Assembly: GCA_036389395.1 (NCBI GenBank)
Contig: DASVPY010000089.1
Location: 1 to 64,000 of the forward strand
Reading direction: 5' to 3'
Source: QHXQ01 sp036389395
GTDB lineage: Bacteria; Acidobacteriota; Blastocatellia; Pyrinomonadales; Pyrinomonadaceae
DNA length: 64,000 nt
Position numbers and translations under genes: made by a program. The notes under the pieces were generated by a model. That model was given only the letters and a program-made list of their open reading frames with translations, was not told the origin of the DNA and did no database searches. Within the stretch, counting starts at the first letter, position 1; every line of letters starts with the position of its first letter. Shown here one piece after another: positions 41,042-50,088 of this stretch.

Positions 41042-44000
41042 ATGCTTAATTTCAGAGACGGCTTCAAACATTTGACCGAATACGAACCATTCGATTGGCA
41101 GGAAAGATTATTCCGGAAGTTCCTGAACGGTGATTTCCCTGACGCCTGCGACGTGCCCACCGGCTTGGGAAAGACTTCCGTGATGGCGATTTGGTTGATT
41201 GCTCTCGGACATCTGCTGAAAGGAAAAGTTAGAAAGCTACCATTGCGATTGGTCTATGTGGTGGATCGTCGAGTCATCGTTGATCAGGCAACGGAAGAGG
41301 CGGAAAAGCTTTGGAAGTCACTCAGGCAATCCCTCTCAGACACATCAAGTCCTCTCCATCCGTTGGCACGGACGCTTCGCGAAGCGTCAATGAAGGGCAA
41401 CGAGTCGTTGATCGCGCTTTCAACTTTGCGCGGGCAGAAAGCGGATAACCGTGAGTGGTGTCTCGACCCGTCGCGCCCGGCAATCATCGTCGGAACTGTT
41501 GATATGATCGGCAGCCGTCTGCTGTTTTCGGGCTACGGGAAAGTCGGCATCAATCATCGCAGCCTGCAAGCCGGACTGTTAGGGCAGGACGCTCTCGTAG
41601 TGATTGATGAAGCGCACCTTTCGCCGGTCTTCGTCGCAACTCTTCTCGACATAAAACAGGCCGTACAGAAAACTCCTTCGGTACGCCCGTTCCACGTCAT
41701 GTCTCTTTCGGCAACTCTTGGCGGACATAGCTCAAAGATTCTGGCGATTGATGAGCAAAGAGAACTTCAAAACGAGCAAGCCCGGCGACGCCTAGACGCG
41801 AAGAAGCAAATCGAGTTCCTTCCATTCGATCAAACTGCGAAGGCTAAGGAAGGTAAGAAGGCTTCAATGAAAGAGATTGACGAAGCGTTTGCTGAGCGGC
41901 TGGTAAATCGCGTGATTCAAAATGAACGTGGAGCGGTGCCGGAGTCCGCTAAGTCAGTCGTCATATTCGTTCGCACCGTGAACCTCGTGAACATGATCGC
42001 CGAAAAGCTCGGTGCCGAACTTGAAAAGCTCGTGGTTCGGAATGAAGCGGGTGAATCCGTTGACAAAAAAGAACTAAAGAAGTTGCGTGACGGCATCGAA
42101 GACCGCATCCTGAAGATGACTGGAGAGATGCGCGGGTATGAGCGCGACAGAAAACAGTTGGTTGAATCGGCGAAATTCCAAGCCTTCCTGCCCGAACGCA
42201 ATCGGGAGACGCCGCGCCCGGCGCAGTACCTGATTGCCACCTCAAGCGCCGAGGTCGGCGTCAACCTCGACGCCGACGATGGGCTGTGCGATCTATCCAC
42301 GCTTGACAGCATGATCCAGCGCATCGGGCGCATCAACCGCTTTGGCGAAACGGAATCTACGATTACGGTCGTCGTTGACGCACGAGGTCTCGACGCATTC
42401 GCGTCGGCTTACCGAAAGGACGAGGGGCGTCAGCAGACGTTATTGAAACTGACGGCGGAGATAAACCAACTGCAAAGCCGATTGACAACGGCTACCGTTG
42501 ATAAGGCAGCGAAGAAAGAAATCAAGAAAGCGATCAAGGAAAAAGAGCGCGAACGGAAGAAACTGGAGAAGAAAGTCGCCGATAACGATGCGGGAAATAT
42601 CGAGCCGGCGGACGCGAAGCACTACTTTACATGGAAGGCGCTGAAAGCCGGGGAAGATGAAACCGGCAGGATCGACGCGTCGCCGCTGGCCTTGCGTGAG
42701 CTGTTGGCAGCTAACCAGAAAGCATTGCCCGACCCCCCCGTGCGCCCCCCTTTCGACGAAGCGCGAGTTGATGATTGGGCGATGACATCACTCAAGCAGT
42801 CGGATTATCCGCGCCCGCTCGTTCAATACTGGCTGCGCGGGGTGATTGAAGACGAGTCCGCCCAGACGACTTTTGTTTGGCGTCTTGACCTCGACCACTT
42901 CAGCGTTTCCGACGACGGGGCGTTGTCACGAGCCGTCGAATTGGCAACGGCGGTTCCGATTCAGCCCAAAGAACGCGCCAACATAGCTACGCCCCGCGCC
43001 GCAGATTTATTGAAGGCTTTAGCGGGAAAGTTCCCGGATAAGCCAGTCGTCCTGATTAACTCCGGTGGCGAGACGAAGGCTTATGCGCTCCTACATTTCA
43101 AGGACAAAGACACCAATTACATTTTCTCGACGCTGGCGTTTTCGACCGCCATCCTGCCCTGTGCTGTCGGCGGTTTGGACGAAGACGGCAACCCTACGGC
43201 AAATCTGAAAGAGTCGCGCCGCGTCACGGATGTCATAGAGCAAGAGCATAAAGAATGGACGCGCTACCTCATCGTTCGACACTCTTCCGAAAACTACTCG
43301 ATCAGGCAGTACGGCCAATCCGGCGATGAAGCCGATGAAGATGGGCCATTTTCAAGCTGGCAAGCGGCCGTCAGATCAGTCCCCAAAGACAAGGGCGTCT
43401 GTGAAAACGCCAAAGAGATTCAGAAAGCATTTGAAGAAGTGAAGGAAGAAAAGGAAGAAGAGGCAGGAACGGTTAGTTACATCGCCTTCTTCTTCAATTC
43501 AAAGGCGGGCAAGGATGAGGAAAAAGCCTCGTTAGAAGCCGACCACTTTCTGCGCGAAGACGTTGATGATGTCGGGTCGCTCGGGTTGCAGACGCGCACC
43601 GTCGCCGAACACGACGCCGACGTTGAACTGTACGTGCGTAATCTCGCCGAACGGATCGGTTTGCCGGATGAAATTATCGAGGTGCTGGCAACGGCGGGAT
43701 TCCGGCACGATCAGGGTAAGGCACGTGAATGGTGGCAAAGGGCGATTGGCAATCCCGACCCAACCGGCACGCCTTACGCGAAGTCCAGCGTCAATTCATT
43801 CGATCATAGCTTCAATCAGGGCTACCGTCACGAGTTCGGCTCGCTCGTCGAATCGCTTGCGGATGAAGAGATCAAAGCCCACCCGCATCGTGATTTGATC
43901 CTGCACCTGATCGCGGCGCACCACGGCTACGCGCGCCCACACTTCCCCGAAAGGGCGTTCGACCGCAACCAGCCCAAACGGCTCAACCGGCAAATCGCCC

Positions 44001-44134
44001 GCGAAACGATGCTGCGATTCAATAGCCTGCAAAGACAGTACGGCTGGTGGCAACTGGCTTACCTGGAAGCAATCCTCAAAGCCGCCGACGCGATGGCGTC
44101 GCGCGATTTCAGCCGAGGCGAACTAAACCCATGA
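41042..44134 (+). CDS. cas3: Cas3 helicase-nuclease, type I-G (I-U), with C-terminal HD
   Basis: A 1030-residue Cas3 in the domain order of type I-G: helicase first, HD last. Walker A is VPTGLGKTS (Lys44), DEAH is Asp189-His192 in VVIDEAHLSP, motif III is SLSATLGG, and motif VI is IQRIGRINRFGE. A Lys/Glu-rich coiled insert lies at about residues 470-515. The HD nuclease begins near residue 850, with His889-Asp890 in FRHDQGKAREWW and further histidines in GYRHEFGS and IAAHHGYARPHF. It unwinds and degrades target DNA once Cascade has bound. The stop overlaps the start of csb3 (ATGA). Confidence 0.9.
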   Translation: MLNFRDGFKHLTEYEPFDWQERLFRKFLNGDFPDACDVPTGLGKTSVMAIWLIALGHLLKGKVRKLPLRLVYVVDRRVIVDQATEEAEKLWKSLRQSLSDTSSPLHPLARTLREASMKGNESLIALSTLRGQKADNREWCLDPSRPAIIVGTVDMIGSRLLFSGYGKVGINHRSLQAGLLGQDALVVIDEAHLSPVFVATLLDIKQAVQKTPSVRPFHVMSLSATLGGHSSKILAIDEQRELQNEQARRRLDAKKQIEFLPFDQTAKAKEGKKASMKEIDEAFAERLVNRVIQNERGAVPESAKSVVIFVRTVNLVNMIAEKLGAELEKLVVRNEAGESVDKKELKKLRDGIEDRILKMTGEMRGYERDRKQLVESAKFQAFLPERNRETPRPAQYLIATSSAEVGVNLDADDGLCDLSTLDSMIQRIGRINRFGETESTITVVVDARGLDAFASAYRKDEGRQQTLLKLTAEINQLQSRLTTATVDKAAKKEIKKAIKEKERERKKLEKKVADNDAGNIEPADAKHYFTWKALKAGEDETGRIDASPLALRELLAANQKALPDPPVRPPFDEARVDDWAMTSLKQSDYPRPLVQYWLRGVIEDESAQTTFVWRLDLDHFSVSDDGALSRAVELATAVPIQPKERANIATPRAADLLKALAGKFPDKPVVLINSGGETKAYALLHFKDKDTNYIFSTLAFSTAILPCAVGGLDEDGNPTANLKESRRVTDVIEQEHKEWTRYLIVRHSSENYSIRQYGQSGDEADEDGPFSSWQAAVRSVPKDKGVCENAKEIQKAFEEVKEEKEEEAGTVSYIAFFFNSKAGKDEEKASLEADHFLREDVDDVGSLGLQTRTVAEHDADVELYVRNLAERIGLPDEIIEVLATAGFRHDQGKAREWWQRAIGNPDPTGTPYAKSSVNSFDHSFNQGYRHEFGSLVESLADEEIKAHPHRDLILHLIAAHHGYARPHFPERAFDRNQPKRLNRQIARETMLRFNSLQRQYGWWQLAYLEAILKAADAMASRDFSRGELNP

Positions 44135-45090
44135 GATATGACATTCAGGTGAATCCTGCAAACCCGGTCGAATACCTCGCGTGCTGCGGCGTGTTCGAGA
44201 TTCTCGCGCGCTTCGACGCCGATGCCACAAGTTGGTGGGAAGTTGAGCCGCAGGCCAGATTCTGGATTGAAAGTGAAATTGATGAGGCATCACTTCTAGC
44301 TTGCCTAAAGCAGTCTCTTTCGGATTGGAGCCAATGGCAACAAGGAGAGAATCCAGATGATGAAAAACTTTCTTCACAAGACGATGAAGATGAAGAAGGA
44401 GGTGATGAGGCAGACACAGAAGAAAGCGGGGGCGGTGAAAGCAACGACGGTGTTTCGATCAGCGCGCAAATTTCCTTGAATGATAAAAACATCACTCTAG
44501 TCTTGGATTGGTGGTACGAAACACTGACCCTAAAGAAGAAAGGCAAATCGAGTTCTTGGAAACTTTATACAGGACAGCAGACAATTGACAGGATTCTTAG
44601 AGAACTGATTGTTGAGGCAAAAAAAGAACTGCAAGCTAATCCCTGCACCTCCTTTACCAGTCTCATTAAGCGTAACGTGAGAAAAACCGGAAGATTTAGG
44701 TTCGACCCGCGTTCGTTTGGTGATCCGTTAGACACCGGCTATTCAGCAAACGATCTGAAGAAATTCAGGGACCCGGCATACGAGCCTGTAAAGAACTATT
44801 TATTTGCAGAGTTACTGGCGATATTCGCAGTGCAGTATTTGTTCCCACCCAGGACTAAACAAAGCGGGGGAGTCGAATCAGCGCGCGGATGGATAAAGCA
44901 GAACAAGCGCGCGGCTTTTCGTTATGGTTTATGGATAAAGCCACTTCCAGTATCCCTTGTGCGGATGGCCGCGATTGGTGCTGGGATAAATTTAGATGAT
45001 GTTATACCCATGATATCTGAGCGAAAAAGTCTTGGCTCAGGCAGTTTTGAGTATAGGAATTTGATGATGGCAAAGATAACCACTTGGTAG
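44131..45090 (+). CDS. csb3: Csb3 (Cas8-type) subunit of type I-G Cascade
   Basis: A 319-residue protein from the ATG at 44131, overlapping the cas3 stop. The opening YDIQVNPANPVEYLACCGVFEILARF is the signature of Csb3/Cas8u2 proteins. A long acidic low-complexity stretch (residues about 70-105, DDEDEEGGDEADTEESGGGE) and a conserved RFDPRSFGDPLDTGYS-like segment follow. As the large subunit it should recognise the PAM and hold the complex on DNA. GC is low compared with the flanking genes. Confidence 0.8.
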   Translation: MRYDIQVNPANPVEYLACCGVFEILARFDADATSWWEVEPQARFWIESEIDEASLLACLKQSLSDWSQWQQGENPDDEKLSSQDDEDEEGGDEADTEESGGGESNDGVSISAQISLNDKNITLVLDWWYETLTLKKKGKSSSWKLYTGQQTIDRILRELIVEAKKELQANPCTSFTSLIKRNVRKTGRFRFDPRSFGDPLDTGYSANDLKKFRDPAYEPVKNYLFAELLAIFAVQYLFPPRTKQSGGVESARGWIKQNKRAAFRYGLWIKPLPVSLVRMAAIGAGINLDDVIPMISERKSLGSGSFEYRNLMMAKITTW

Positions 45091-45175
45091 GCAGACAAGC
45101 AATGTTCGGAGTTCGATTGCAGAAGTGGATGAAAGGCTCTGAACCCTAAATCTGTACCCAAAGAAGGAGACAAAC

Positions 45176-46351
45176 ATGGCGCAAGAAATCACACGTTACG
45201 ATGAGCATATCAAGTCAGTGGATTGGCTGGCCGAGGCCGATCTGCCGGTGGCAATCACGCTGACTGAAGTTCTGGAGTCCACCGAAGGCAGGGACGCGAT
45301 CATTTTCCCGCCGACGTTCGCGGTTAAGGGCGCGCCGCACCCCTATCAGATTGATAAGTTGGATGACAATCTAACCCCGCAGGAGGCTGAAAAGGCGGGA
45401 TTGGAGGCCAATAACTGTTTGATCGACAGCGTCGGCTCGCAGGCGAATCGAATGGAGTCCGTTTTCCAGCAGCCGCGCCTGTCCGAATTAGTCCCGCAAA
45501 TAATGGTCAAGCTCAATGACGAGGTCGGCGTCAATCTGTTGGATGTCGGGCATCGCATCGCAGACGGGGCCGTCCGTTTCTCAGGGTTGCGGGACGAAGT
45601 CACAACCGCGATTGAAGCGTTACGCGATAGCGCGAACGCAGAGCCGCTCGCCAGACTGTCCCCCACGTCGCTGATTTTCGGCTTCTGGGATTCGCGCCCT
45701 AACACGACGATGTATAAGTTCGGTCGGATGCTTTCGTCAACAATACGGGCGACGAACGTCGCCGTCGTCAAACGCTCTGCTCAATTCAACCCCGCCTTCG
45801 ACCCGACCTTGCTGGGACTCGCTGATGAACTTCCCGACGGTGAGGCGGAAGCGCAGGACAGTTCCGGTAAAGCCGCCGACGGCAAAGACCCACTATCGAA
45901 ACTCGGATTGCGCGCAGCCCCCGCGGTAAACACTCATGGCGGGGTGCGCGTCTTCGGACAGACCGCCCGCCGGACGCAAATTAACCTCGTGCGTCTGCGC
46001 GCGCTGGCGGTGACGAAGGACCGTGGGATTGACGAGGCGGAAACCCTGAAGCTTCGGCGCTACGTTCTGGGACTCGCGTTAGTCGCCGCCCGCGCCCAGA
46101 CAAATTACGACCTGCGCGAAGGCTGTCTGCTGCGCTGCGTTCAGTCGCAGGCTTACCTGACGTACTCCAACAATGAGAGCGAGCCGTTCGAGTGGAGACA
46201 CGGAGAGGTTTACGAATACGCCAAAGAAGCCGCGCGAGAGTTCGGCGTCGGTAGCCCCAGAGAGGTGCGCTTCGATGCGAAGGCGGCGAGAGAGGGCGTC
46301 GAGACGGCGAAGAAAGCCGCGAAAGAGAAACCCTCCAAAAAGAACAAGTGA
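45176..46351 (+). CDS. csb1: Csb1 (Cas7) backbone subunit
   Basis: A 391-residue protein of the GSU0053/Csb1 family, the Cas7 backbone of type I-G complexes. Recognisable segments: VAITLTEVLESTEGRDAIIFPPTFA at the start, NNCLIDSVGSQANRMESVF, DVGHRIADGAVRFS, LIFGFWDSRP and HGGVRVFGQTARRTQINLVRLRAL. A basic Lys/Glu-rich tail ends it. The ATG at 45176 follows AAGGAGA. Several copies should coat the crRNA spacer. Confidence 0.9.
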   Translation: MAQEITRYDEHIKSVDWLAEADLPVAITLTEVLESTEGRDAIIFPPTFAVKGAPHPYQIDKLDDNLTPQEAEKAGLEANNCLIDSVGSQANRMESVFQQPRLSELVPQIMVKLNDEVGVNLLDVGHRIADGAVRFSGLRDEVTTAIEALRDSANAEPLARLSPTSLIFGFWDSRPNTTMYKFGRMLSSTIRATNVAVVKRSAQFNPAFDPTLLGLADELPDGEAEAQDSSGKAADGKDPLSKLGLRAAPAVNTHGGVRVFGQTARRTQINLVRLRALAVTKDRGIDEAETLKLRRYVLGLALVAARAQTNYDLREGCLLRCVQSQAYLTYSNNESEPFEWRHGEVYEYAKEAAREFGVGSPREVRFDAKAAREGVETAKKAAKEKPSKKNK

Positions 46352-46363
46352 CGGAGGACTCCG

Positions 46364-47848
46364 ATGCAGTTGAAGCTGACGGTGACTTTTGCAACGGGCC
46401 GCTATCACGGGCGCGCAGGCGACGAGGAGTTGGAGTTCCCGCCTTCGCCTTCGCGTCTGTTTCAGGCGCTGATCGCAGGCAGCCATTGTGGGGCCTACGG
46501 CTTGGTTCACGCTGACAAACGCGACCAAGCTCTGCGCTGGCTGGAGTCGCTGGAGCCGCCTGTGATTGAAGCGCCCACCAGTCGCGAAGCGGGGAAGGGG
46601 ATGACGAACTACGTCCCCAACAATGACAACCAGATACCTCTGGCGCGCGTCCCGAACTCCGGCCACATCCGGACGGCGAAACCACTTTTGGCGAAGACCT
46701 TTCCCGCCGGCAATGAACTGCTCTATCGCTGGCGTTTTGGAGGCGAGCAGGAGGCGATTGAAAACGCGGCGGTGATCTGCTCGATATCGCACCTAGTCAC
46801 ACATCTCGGCCAGCATCAGGATACGGTGTACGTTCGCGGCGAGATTGCCGCCGAAGCAACTGCATCCGGGCTGGCATATGTGTGGTTGCCGATTGAGAAG
46901 AATGACGGCGCTTGTAGTTCACCCAAAGCGGGCGCGTTGGACGCATACCGGCAACGCTATCGGGCGTGGCTGAATGGCGACTCGAAAGACGACGTGCCGG
47001 TTCCATCACGCCGGGTTGATTATCGCCCGCCCGGAGCGATCAGCTTTGACGCGCCGATGGCGTTGTTCGAGTTGTGGCAGCCGAACGGTGAGAGACGGAA
47101 GCCTTTCGACCCTCGTGATTTGCGCCAGCCTGCGGCGATGGTCAGGCACGCAATGATCGAATGGCTCGCAGCACACCCCGCCTTTAGCGAGCATTACGGG
47201 GCGGAACTGACCTCACGATTGATCGCCGGACACAATGCTGACAAACAGCACGGCGTTCAATCCAACGGGGCACACATCGCCTGCGTGCCGATTCCGAGTC
47301 TGCATGAGGAAGGTAAGGCCGATGGGTGGATGCGCCGTGTCCTCCTGATCGGCTTTGGTTGCGAAGGGAAGGACGCGGCTGAAATGTTCGAGAGTGTCGC
47401 GGACGGGATCAACGGCGCGGACTTGAATGATCAGTCAGTGAAGGTCGGATATTTGAAGGGGGCTTCGTTGGGGGATCCCGTGCTTCGTCTGTTCATAGGG
47501 AAAGCCTACCGCGTGTGGCGCACTGTCACGCCAATCGTAATGACCGGCCTGATGCGGCGCGGCCGTGGGGCCGAAGTGCTCATAGCCCGCGCGTTGAAGC
47601 AGGCGGGCGTGAGTGAGAACCATGTCGAATCAATAGCGGCTTTTAGCGGGCCCGTGGTGCCGAAAACAGCTCACGCGCTTGACTATCGAATCGAGAAGAA
47701 TAGCTACTTGGCGCAGACGCCTCGCTACCACGCCGAAGTGATTTTCAAACGCCCAATCATCGGCCCTCTTGTCGTCGGTCGCGGCAGGCATTCAGGATTC
47801 GGCTTGATGCTGCCTTACCGTGAAAAGCCGCCTGCCGATCTTAGTTGA
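46364..47848 (+). CDS. csb2: Csb2 (Cas5-Cas6 fusion) subunit
   Basis: A 494-residue protein of the GSU0054/Csb2 family, in which a Cas5-like N-terminal half (LKLTVTFATGRYHGR...ELEFPPSPSRLFQALIAG) is joined to a Cas6-like C-terminal half. The end has YHAEVIFKRPIIGPLVVGRGRHSGFGLM, the glycine-rich loop of Cas6 RAMP domains. It should cut the repeat RNA and keep the 5' handle. The ATG at 46364 follows GGAGG. No separate cas6 is present, as expected for type I-G. Confidence 0.9.
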   Translation: MQLKLTVTFATGRYHGRAGDEELEFPPSPSRLFQALIAGSHCGAYGLVHADKRDQALRWLESLEPPVIEAPTSREAGKGMTNYVPNNDNQIPLARVPNSGHIRTAKPLLAKTFPAGNELLYRWRFGGEQEAIENAAVICSISHLVTHLGQHQDTVYVRGEIAAEATASGLAYVWLPIEKNDGACSSPKAGALDAYRQRYRAWLNGDSKDDVPVPSRRVDYRPPGAISFDAPMALFELWQPNGERRKPFDPRDLRQPAAMVRHAMIEWLAAHPAFSEHYGAELTSRLIAGHNADKQHGVQSNGAHIACVPIPSLHEEGKADGWMRRVLLIGFGCEGKDAAEMFESVADGINGADLNDQSVKVGYLKGASLGDPVLRLFIGKAYRVWRTVTPIVMTGLMRRGRGAEVLIARALKQAGVSENHVESIAAFSGPVVPKTAHALDYRIEKNSYLAQTPRYHAEVIFKRPIIGPLVVGRGRHSGFGLMLPYREKPPADLS

Positions 47849-47872
47849 AGATACCTTGCAAAGGAGTTAGTC

Positions 47873-49603
47873 GTGTCTATCACGCTTTCGGACTCATTAG
47901 ATCAGATACCGGCGCGGATGCTCAACGAGTTCACATACTGCCCGCGGCTGTTCTATTTGGAATACGTCCAACGCGAGTGGGCGCACAGCGCGGACACGCT
48001 CGACGGGCGGCTCACGCACCGGCGCGTGGACAAGCCGGAGGGGCGCGTGCCGGCCGCGGAGGAGTTGAGCGAGCAGGTGCGGCTGCACTCGCGCTCGGTC
48101 CTGGTCGGCTCGGAGCGCCTCGGCGCGACGGCACAGATCGACCTGATCGAGACGGACGAGGGGTGTGTGATTCCCGTGGATTACAAGCGCGGGAAGCCGC
48201 CGGACGTGGTGGAGGGTGCTTACGAGCCGGAGCGCGTGCAGCTCTGTCTGCAAGGCCTACTGCTGCGCGAGAACGGCTACGAGTGCGAAGAGGGCGTGCT
48301 CTACTTCGCGGCGGCGCAGGAGCGCGTCCGCGTGCCGTTCACCGAGGAGCTTGTCAGGCGCACCCTCGCGCTGCTCGAAGAGGCGCGGCGCGTGGCGCAG
48401 TCGGGCGAGATTCCGCCGCCTCTAGTCAACTCGCCGAAGTGCCCGCGCTGCTCGCTGGTCGGCATCTGCCTGCCGGACGAGACGAACCTCCTGCGCGACC
48501 GCGCCGAGGTAGCGGGCGGCGCGGCGCAGGCCGCGTGTGCCGGGCCGCGCGCACAGGCCGTGGGTGAGGCGCGTCGCCTGATTCCTGCGCGGGACGACCG
48601 GCTGGCGGTCTACGTGCAGGGTCAGGGTTTGAGCGTCGGGTTGAAGGGCGAGACGCTGGAGATACGCGACCGGGGGAAGTCCGTGAGCGACGCGCGCCTG
48701 CTCGACACGTCGCAACTGAACCTGTTCGGGAACGTCCAACTGAGCGCGCAGGCCCTGCGGGAGCTGGCCGCGCGCGAAATCCCCGTCCTCCACCTCTCTT
48801 ACGGCGGCTGGCTCACGGCCGTGACCACGCCGCCGCCGCACAAGAACATCGAGTTGCGCCGGCGGCAGTTCGCCGCCGCCAACGACCCCGCCCTGTGCCT
48901 ACATCTCGCGCGCTCGTTCGTCTCCGGCAAGATACGCAACCAGCGGACGCTTCTGCGGCGCAACGCGCGCGAGCTGCCGGAGAACTTGCTCTACCGCCTC
49001 GCGTTCTGGCGCAAGCGCGCCGAGCGTGAGACTTCGCTGGAGAGCCTGCTCGGCGTCGAGGGGACGGCGGCGCGCGACTACTTCTCCAACTTCGCCCTGA
49101 TGTTCAAGGCAGGCGGCGGAGACAAACCGCCCGCCTTCGACTTCACCGCGCGCAACAGGCGGCCTCCGCGCGACCCCGTCAACGCCCTGCTCTCATTCCT
49201 CTACTCGATGCTCACGAAGGAGATGCTGGTCGCGCTCGTCGGCGTCGGGTTCGACCCCTACCAGGGTTTCTACCACCAGCCGCGCTACGGGCGGCCTGCC
49301 CTCGCCCTCGACCTGATGGAGGAGTTCCGCCCGCTCGTCGCCGACTCGGTCGTGATCGGCCTCATCAACAACGGCGAGGTGCGCCCGTCGGACTTTATCA
49401 CGCGCGCTGGGGCCGTGGCGCTGACCGAGGGCGGGCGCCGGCGCGTGCTCGAAGCCTTCGAGCGCCGCCTCGATACGCTGGTGACGCACCCGCGCTTCGG
49501 CTACCAGATCAGCTACCGGCGTGTGTTCGAGGTGCAGGCGCGGCTGCTGGCGCGCTTCCTCTCCGGCGAGACCACCAGCTACCCGCCCTTCTGCACGAGG
49601 TGA
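47873..49603 (+). CDS. cas4-cas1: Cas4-Cas1 fusion protein
   Basis: A 576-residue fusion. The Cas4 part (residues 1-205) has the four Fe-S cysteines Cys23 and Cys190/Cys193/Cys199 (CPRCSLVGIC) and the nuclease motif VDYKRGK (Asp103, Lys105). The Cas1 part (from about 230) has Glu450 in the LLSFLYSMLTKEM helix, His468 in GFYHQPRYGRPALALDLMEEFRP, and Asp480/Glu483 following. It selects and trims PAM-bearing prespacers and integrates them with Cas2. The GTG at 47873 follows AAAGGAG. Base composition is far more GC-rich than csb3/csb1/csb2. Confidence 0.95.
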   Translation: MSITLSDSLDQIPARMLNEFTYCPRLFYLEYVQREWAHSADTLDGRLTHRRVDKPEGRVPAAEELSEQVRLHSRSVLVGSERLGATAQIDLIETDEGCVIPVDYKRGKPPDVVEGAYEPERVQLCLQGLLLRENGYECEEGVLYFAAAQERVRVPFTEELVRRTLALLEEARRVAQSGEIPPPLVNSPKCPRCSLVGICLPDETNLLRDRAEVAGGAAQAACAGPRAQAVGEARRLIPARDDRLAVYVQGQGLSVGLKGETLEIRDRGKSVSDARLLDTSQLNLFGNVQLSAQALRELAAREIPVLHLSYGGWLTAVTTPPPHKNIELRRRQFAAANDPALCLHLARSFVSGKIRNQRTLLRRNARELPENLLYRLAFWRKRAERETSLESLLGVEGTAARDYFSNFALMFKAGGGDKPPAFDFTARNRRPPRDPVNALLSFLYSMLTKEMLVALVGVGFDPYQGFYHQPRYGRPALALDLMEEFRPLVADSVVIGLINNGEVRPSDFITRAGAVALTEGGRRRVLEAFERRLDTLVTHPRFGYQISYRRVFEVQARLLARFLSGETTSYPPFCTR

Positions 49604-49611
49604 GGCGAAAG

Positions 49612-49905
49612 ATGCGCAACCACTATATCGTCAGCTACGACATCTGCGACGCGCGCCGCCTGCGCCGCGTCCACCGCACCATGCGCGGCTTCGGCGATGC
49701 TCTCCAGTATTCCGTCTTCCGCTGCGACCTTTCGCCCGCCGAGCGCATCCTACTGATCGAGGCCCTGACGAAGGTCATCAACCACCGCGAGGATCAGGTG
49801 ATGCTCATCAACCTCGGCCCGAAGGACGGGCATGTGCAGGAGAGCATCGAGACCCTCGGCCGCGCCCTCGACAGGGACGACGAGCGCGTCGCCGTCATCG
49901 CCTGA
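49612..49905 (+). CDS. cas2: Cas2
   Basis: A protein of about 97 residues starting MRNHYIVSYDICDARRLRRVHRTMRGFGDALQYSVFRCDL, the ferredoxin-like Cas2 core with the first-strand Asp (SYDI). The frame opens with a GTG at 49600 overlapping the cas4-cas1 stop; the ATG at 49612 is a better family match, after GAGGCGAAAG. It forms the integration dimer with Cas1. The leader and array follow directly. Confidence 0.92.
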   Translation: MRNHYIVSYDICDARRLRRVHRTMRGFGDALQYSVFRCDLSPAERILLIEALTKVINHREDQVMLINLGPKDGHVQESIETLGRALDRDDERVAVIA

Positions 49906-50088
49906 GAGGCACGCGAGCGCTCCACCGATGTCTTCTACCCCGCCCCCCGCTCGCACCTGCTAACCCTTTTAATTGAGAAAAGATAGTCCGCACCTTGAAG
50001 TGGCCAGATGAAGTTTAATCGAGATGAAGTACAATCACTCGCAACCCGCTCGACAAACTCTCCGTTTGCCGGCACTTACGATTCGAGC
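49906..50088 (+). promoter_or_regulatory. CRISPR leader
   Basis: 183 bases between cas2 and the first repeat, more AT-rich than the surroundings in its middle. Candidate -10 elements are TTTAAT (50014-50019) and TACAAT (50030-50035). GATGAAGT occurs twice, at 50008-50015 and 50023-50030, 15 bases apart. No open frame. It is on the non-degenerate side of the array, consistent with being the leader. Confidence 0.65.
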
